Shown here: piece by piece, positions 60,263-64,000 of the stretch
Numbering within the stretch: the stretch's first letter is position 1
Layout: every line of letters begins with the position of its first letter
Source of the DNA: Actinophytocola oryzae
GTDB lineage: Bacteria; Actinomycetota; Actinomycetes; Mycobacteriales; Pseudonocardiaceae
DNA length: 64,000 nt
Reading direction: 5' to 3'
Assembly (NCBI RefSeq): GCF_004364325.1
Contig: NZ_SOCP01000009.1
Span: 310,001-374,000 of the forward strand
Position numbers and translations under genes: made by a program
Notes under the pieces: model-generated
What the model was told of the DNA's origin: nothing
The model's input: the letters and a program-made list of their open reading frames with translations, nothing else
The model's database searches: none

Positions 60263-61762
60263 GTGCCCACAACCGTATCGACCGCCGCTCCAGTCGACCT
60301 CGCGGCCGCGTTGCGCCGCGACGACCTGCGCCGCGCGGCCACCCCGCTACCCGTCCTGGCAGGCGAGGAGGTACGCGCGCGGGTGGATCGCGGCCGTGAG
60401 TACCTGCGGTCCGTGCTGGCCGACAACGACCGGCCGGTGTACGGCGCGAAGACCGGTTTCGGCGCGCTGGTCGGCTTCGCGGGCCGTGCGCAGGAGGCCG
60501 ACCAGTGCGACAACACGCTCGCGCACCTCGGCGCGGGCCAGGGCCCGGACCTGCCCGCCGACATCACCCGCGCGGCGCTGCTGGTCCGCACGTGGTCGCT
60601 CGCGCGGGGCGTCTCCGGTGTCTCGTGGCACGTGGTGGACGGTCTGGCGGCGATGTTCGCGACGACGTTCGTCCCCGCGGTCCCGCGTTACGGTTCCGTC
60701 GGTGCGAGCGGTGACCTCATCCCGCTCGCCTACGCCGCACAGGCACTGCGCGGCCGCGGCCACGCCTACGTCGACGGCGAGCGGCTCCCGGCCGCGCAGG
60801 CACTCGACCGCGCAGGCCTCGTCCCGCTCATCCTCGACGGCCGCGACGCGCTGGCGCTGGTCAACGGCACGTCGCTGACGACGGCGGCCACGGGGCTCGC
60901 ACTCGACAGCGTCCGGGCCGCACACCGCGCACTCGGCGACCTCACCTGCCTGCTCGCCGACATCCTCGGCAGCGATCCGGGGTTCCTCGACGCCCGCCTG
61001 ATCACCGCGTACGGCCACGCGGGCGCGACCGACGTCGCCGAGCGGATGCGTGCGGTGATCGCGGGCACCGTGCCGAGCGGCGCGCGTCCGTTGCAGGAGC
61101 CCTACAGCATCCGGTGTGCCCCGCAGCTGCTCGGCGCCGCGGAGGACGCACTGCGGTACGTGGACGGCGTGGTGGCCGCGGACCTCGGTGGCGTCAGCGA
61201 CAACCCGCTGTTCTTCCCGGGCGAGGACCTCGTCGCACACGGCGGCAACTTCTTCGGCCAGCCGGCGGCCTACGCGGCCGACGTGCTCGCGATGGTGACC
61301 GCGTCGCTCGGCAACCTCGCCGAGCGCCAGCTCGACCTGCTCGTCGACCCGACGCGCAACACCGGGCTGCCGCCCATGCTCGCCGCGGGCCCCGGCCGGC
61401 AGCACGGGCTGCAGGGCGTGCAGCTCGCGACGACCGCGTTGGTGGCCGAGATCCGGCGTGCCGTGCTGCCCGCGAGCACCCAGAGCCTGCCGACCAACCT
61501 GCACAACCAGGACGTCGTGCCGTTCGGCACCCAGGCCGCACTGCGCGCGTACGACAGCGCCGAGCTGCTGCGGCTGCTGTGTGGCTCCCTCGCACTCGGG
61601 CTGCGCCAGGCCGTCCACGTGGGCGGGCGCCAGCCGACCGCGGCGGCGTGTGCCGCACTGTTCGACACGCTCGCCGACGCCATCGCGCCGGTCGACCCGG
61701 ACCGACCGCTCGACGCCGACGTGCGCCTCGCGGCCGACCTGGTCACGGGGACGCGGTCCTGA
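60263..61762 (+). CDS. MIO-type aromatic amino acid ammonia-lyase or 2,3-aminomutase, probably tyrosine-acting, 499 aa
   Basis: It has the self-cyclising Ala148-Ser149-Gly150 triad that forms the MIO electrophile (YGSVGASGD), the catalytic Tyr60 in YGAKTGFG, and Tyr and Arg in QEPYSIRC. It converts an aromatic L-amino acid to the aryl acrylate, or to the beta-amino acid if it is a mutase. At the known substrate switch it has His88-Leu89, as in tyrosine ammonia-lyase of Rhodobacter (His89-Leu90); phenylalanine enzymes usually have Phe-Leu and histidine enzymes Ser-His. GTG 60263 has no good ribosome site but follows a -10-like box by seven bases, so the message may be leaderless. It diverges from the flavoenzyme operon; its 3' end overlaps the histidine kinase gene by 20 bp. 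Lyase versus mutase cannot be decided by eye. Confidence 0.9.
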   Translation: MPTTVSTAAPVDLAAALRRDDLRRAATPLPVLAGEEVRARVDRGREYLRSVLADNDRPVYGAKTGFGALVGFAGRAQEADQCDNTLAHLGAGQGPDLPADITRAALLVRTWSLARGVSGVSWHVVDGLAAMFATTFVPAVPRYGSVGASGDLIPLAYAAQALRGRGHAYVDGERLPAAQALDRAGLVPLILDGRDALALVNGTSLTTAATGLALDSVRAAHRALGDLTCLLADILGSDPGFLDARLITAYGHAGATDVAERMRAVIAGTVPSGARPLQEPYSIRCAPQLLGAAEDALRYVDGVVAADLGGVSDNPLFFPGEDLVAHGGNFFGQPAAYAADVLAMVTASLGNLAERQLDLLVDPTRNTGLPPMLAAGPGRQHGLQGVQLATTALVAEIRRAVLPASTQSLPTNLHNQDVVPFGTQAALRAYDSAELLRLLCGSLALGLRQAVHVGGRQPTAAACAALFDTLADAIAPVDPDRPLDADVRLAADLVTGTRS

Positions 61763-63023
61763 CCCGGGTGCCGACCTCCGGCACGGCCTCGGCGCGGGAC
61801 GCCGACGCCGGCAACCTCATCGTGAACCGGGCGCCGCCGCCCGGCCGTCCGCTCGCCTCGACCGTGCCGCCGTGGCTCGTCACGACCTCGCGCAGCAGTG
61901 CGAGCCCCAGCCCGAACCGGCGCTCCGGCTCGCCGGGCCCCCGGTGGAACCGGTCGAACAGCCGTTCCGCGTCCACCGGGTCGAAGCCCTCGCCGGTGTC
62001 CACCACGGTGAGCTCCACGAACCCGTCCGCCGTGCGCCCGATGCGCACGTCGATCCGGCCGTGCGGGGTGTGGCGCACCGCGTTCGCCAGCAGCTCGTCC
62101 ACCGCACGCCGCAACGCCGTCTCGACGCCTGTGACGACCATCGGCCCGGCCGAGGGGTCGACGGACAGCGTCACGTGCCGTTCACCCGCCCGGTCGGCCT
62201 CCGTCGCCACCGCGGCCTCCGCCACACCGGCCAGGTCGACGGCGCGTCCGTCGAGACGCCCGGCCTCCTCGGACAGCCGCGCCGACAGCAGCAGGTCCTC
62301 GACCACGTCCGCGAGCCCGCCGATCGAGCCGGCGAGCTTGTCGAGCCCCTGCCGGTGGTCCTCGGGCAGGTGAGCCGCCGCGGCTCGCCGCGCGAGCAGC
62401 TGGGCCCTCGTGTGCGCTCGCGCGATCGGTGTCCGCAGCTCGTGGCTCGCGTCGGTGACGAACCGCCGCTGCCTGGCCAGTGCTTCCGCCAGCGGCGCGA
62501 CCGCCCGCCTGCCGACCAGGAGCCCGGTGATGGCCGCCGCCAGCAGACCACCGACCTCCGCGATCACCAGTGCCAGCAGGAGGTGTTGCCGGTCCGCGAT
62601 CTGGTAGCGGGTGTCGAACACCGCCTGCACGGTGCTGTCACCGGGGCCGGCCCGGGTGAGCACCAGGTACTCCGTGCCGTTGCGCTCGACGGTCCGCTCC
62701 ACCGTTCTGCCCGTGGCCCGCACGGCGTCGAGGTCGGAACGCAGTGGAAACCCCTGGGGCGCCGGCAGCACGCCGCCGTCGACCACACCGTTGTCCAGCG
62801 CGAACAGCCAGGTGCACCCCGGCGGGGTGGCGGGGGTCCCGTGCTCGGCGTTGTACTCCAGCTCACGGGCGACCTGCGTGTCCTGCGCGTGCACCATCAC
62901 CGCATACGCGATCCCGCCGACGACCACCACCAGGAGCGTGATCGCCAGCCCGACCAACACGCTGACCCGCAGGCGTGCCCGCCGGATCACCACCCGCTCC
63001 GCCTCGGCCCACGAACGGTTCAC
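61743..63023 (-). CDS. Two-component sensor histidine kinase, 426 aa
   Basis: Topology: two membrane helices (about residues 18-44 and 147-170) flank an extracytoplasmic sensor region of about 100 residues. The cytoplasmic kinase follows with the H-box DASHELRTP (His194), N-box DELLANAVRHTP, and ATP-binding VDTGEGFDP and FGLGLALL. Start GTG 63023 overlaps the response-regulator stop by four bases, so the pair is co-translated; the frame is open further upstream but overlaps the regulator. The stop (61743-61745) lies inside the end of the convergent MIO-enzyme gene. The signal is unknown. Confidence 0.93.
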   Translation of the reverse strand: MNRSWAEAERVVIRRARLRVSVLVGLAITLLVVVVGGIAYAVMVHAQDTQVARELEYNAEHGTPATPPGCTWLFALDNGVVDGGVLPAPQGFPLRSDLDAVRATGRTVERTVERNGTEYLVLTRAGPGDSTVQAVFDTRYQIADRQHLLLALVIAEVGGLLAAAITGLLVGRRAVAPLAEALARQRRFVTDASHELRTPIARAHTRAQLLARRAAAAHLPEDHRQGLDKLAGSIGGLADVVEDLLLSARLSEEAGRLDGRAVDLAGVAEAAVATEADRAGERHVTLSVDPSAGPMVVTGVETALRRAVDELLANAVRHTPHGRIDVRIGRTADGFVELTVVDTGEGFDPVDAERLFDRFHRGPGEPERRFGLGLALLREVVTSHGGTVEASGRPGGGARFTMRLPASASRAEAVPEVGTRVRTASP

Positions 63024-63709
63024 AACTCCCCCAACCGGTAACCGAGTCCCTTCACCGTGCGCACCACCGTGCGGCCGAGCTTGGCACGCAGGTAGTACAC
63101 GTAGGTGTCCACGATCGATGGCGCGGCCGCGTCGCGGAACACCGTCCGCCGCAACGACGTCCGCGTGTGCACCGTGTCCGGGTGGGTCGCGAGCACCCGC
63201 AGCAGCGCGAACTCCCTGGACGAGAGCGGCACCCTGGCACCGTCGGGCAGCACTGCCTCGCGCTGCCCCACATCGAGTTGGCCCGCGCCGATCCTCAGCA
63301 CATCGGTCAGTTCGAGGGCGCGCCTGCACAACGCACGCAGCCGCGCGCTCAGCTCGTCGAGGTCGAACGGCTTCACCAGGTAGTCGTCCGCGCCCGCGTC
63401 GAGGCCGTCGATCCGGTCGTGCACGGTACCCAGCGCGGTGAGGATCAACGCCCGTGCCCGCACGGCCCTCGACCGCAGCCGTACCAACAGGTCGAGCCCG
63501 TCGAGGGCGGGCAGCCCACGGTCGATGACCACGACGTCGTAGGGGCGGGTGAGCCCGAGGTGCAGGCCCCGCTGACCGTCCAGGGCGACGTCCACGGTGT
63601 AGCCCTCGTCGCGCAACGCGGCGCAAAGCAGCTCCACGAGCTCACTGTCGTCCTCGACCAGGAGCAACCGGAAAGGGTCGGCCTGCCGGGATCGGGTGGT
63701 GCCCTGCAC
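63020..63709 (-). CDS. OmpR-family response regulator, 229 aa
   Basis: The receiver domain has the acidic pair in LLLVEDD (Glu19-Asp20-Asp21), phospho-acceptor Asp63 (VVVIDRGLP) and Lys113 (YLVKPFD). The C-terminal winged helix ends in TYVYYLRAKLG and TVKGLGYRL, typical of the OmpR/PhoB class. It is the partner of the kinase encoded directly downstream. GTG 63709 is the start used; a dyad overlapping a TTGACG box lies 28 bp upstream. Whether the pair controls this cluster is unknown. Confidence 0.94.
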   Translation of the reverse strand: MQGTTRSRQADPFRLLLVEDDSELVELLCAALRDEGYTVDVALDGQRGLHLGLTRPYDVVVIDRGLPALDGLDLLVRLRSRAVRARALILTALGTVHDRIDGLDAGADDYLVKPFDLDELSARLRALCRRALELTDVLRIGAGQLDVGQREAVLPDGARVPLSSREFALLRVLATHPDTVHTRTSLRRTVFRDAAAPSIVDTYVYYLRAKLGRTVVRTVKGLGYRLGEL

Positions 63710-63736
63710 GGCAACAAGAATCCCACTCCGGCCCCT

Positions 63737-63753
63737 GCCGTCAACGTGACGGC
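63737..63753 (-). promoter_or_regulatory. Dyad GCCGTCA-ACG-TGACGGC overlapping a -35-like box of the two-component genes
   Basis: 7-bp perfect arms with a 3-bp spacer, 28 bp upstream of the response-regulator start. On the minus strand it contains TTGACG (63744-63739); a weak GATTCT follows at roughly promoter spacing. It may be an autoregulatory site. Confidence 0.4.
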
Positions 63754-63940
63754 TGCCTCACTCTCCGTGGGCAACGTGAATGTTCCGGCCACGGCTCCAC
63801 GACCGGCCCCATGGGGCCGACCCCGATACCGGCCTCTGTCCGCTTCGTACCGCTCATCCGGATGCCGACCCGTCGTGTCTTCGCCCTGTTGCGGACGAGC
63901 GCAGCCGCCTGCCCGGCCACCGCCGCCACGCTCCGCGCGG

Positions 63941-64000
63941 TCAGCCGTCCTCCGCGGTGAGCGGTTTCGCGATGTCCTCCAGCGGTGCCTGTTCGGCCTT
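63941..64000 (-). CDS. C-terminal end of an unidentified gene cut by the window edge
   Basis: The minus strand is open from the right edge to a TGA at 63943-63941 and reads KAEQAPLEDIAKPLTAEDG. The base use is coding-like and the tail resembles a hydrophilic C-terminus, but 19 residues are too few to identify the protein. The 231 bp between this stop and the response-regulator start hold only two short dyads (63737-63753 and the palindrome CGGCCCCATGGGGCCG at 63804-63819). Confidence 0.45.
   Translation of the reverse strand, partial: KAEQAPLEDIAKPLTAEDG

Noticed and set aside
63741..63929. 62-residue frame on the minus strand
   Set aside because: No ribosome site or recognisable motif, and it contains the 16-bp palindrome; more likely intergenic.

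Overview
The window is very GC-rich actinomycete DNA with GC-loaded third codon positions. It holds giant modular type I polyketide synthase (PKS) genes, large LuxR-type (LAL) regulators and GTGA gene overlaps. A Pseudonocardiales-type filamentous actinomycete is my guess, but nothing here fixes the genus. The window lies inside one biosynthetic gene cluster. The PKS is cut off at the left edge, and a partial gene runs off the right edge.

Layout. Positions 2-38652 (+) carry three PKS genes in a row. PKS A is 5'-truncated: AT-DH-KR-ACP, KS-AT-KR-ACP, KS-AT-KR-ACP. PKS B has 6711 aa and four modules: KS-AT-KR(inactive)-ACP, then three KS-AT-DH-KR-ACP. PKS C has 2020 aa: KS-AT-DH-KR-ACP-TE. Matching docking segments link A to B and B to C, and the terminal thioesterase marks the end of the line. 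Read by colinearity, the carboxyl end of the product is a 2-methyl-2,4,6,8-tetraenoyl unit, followed by a C11 ketone, C13 OH, C14 methyl with C15 OH, and a C16-C17 alkene. The loading module and earlier modules lie to the left of the window. A perfect 18-bp inverted repeat (38666-38718) ends the PKS operon and faces a convergent pair of genes, a type II thioesterase and a DeoR-type regulator.

Positions 40504-49762 (+) form a regulatory block: three consecutive LAL-type LuxR regulators and a PAS-LuxR regulator of the PimM type. A small DUF5988-like protein gene follows. One LAL gene has a rare TTA codon. The invariant P-loop lysine is kept only in the first LAL.

Positions 60199-50108 (-) form a compact operon with stop/start overlaps: a flavin monooxygenase, an acyl-CoA ligase fused to a second paralogous flavin monooxygenase, an FMN alpha-hydroxyacid oxidase, an atypical cytochrome P450, a cation/proton antiporter, a YihY/BrkB membrane protein and an O-methyltransferase. 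It is divergent from an MIO-type aromatic amino acid ammonia-lyase/aminomutase (60263-61762). That enzyme carries a His-Leu pair at the TAL/PAL selectivity position, which suggests tyrosine as substrate. A perfect 26-bp palindrome sits between the two divergent start codons. A two-component system (63709-61743, -) follows, then the edge of an unidentified gene.

How the parts may work together (inference): the lyase/mutase and ligase supply an aryl or beta-amino-aryl acid, either as PKS starter or as an appended acyl group. The PKS extends and releases the chain. The flavoenzymes, P450 and methyltransferase decorate it. The type II thioesterase keeps the ACPs clear. The LAL/PAS-LuxR set switches the cluster on, and the palindrome site controls the aryl-acid/tailoring operon separately. 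I cannot assign a known product.
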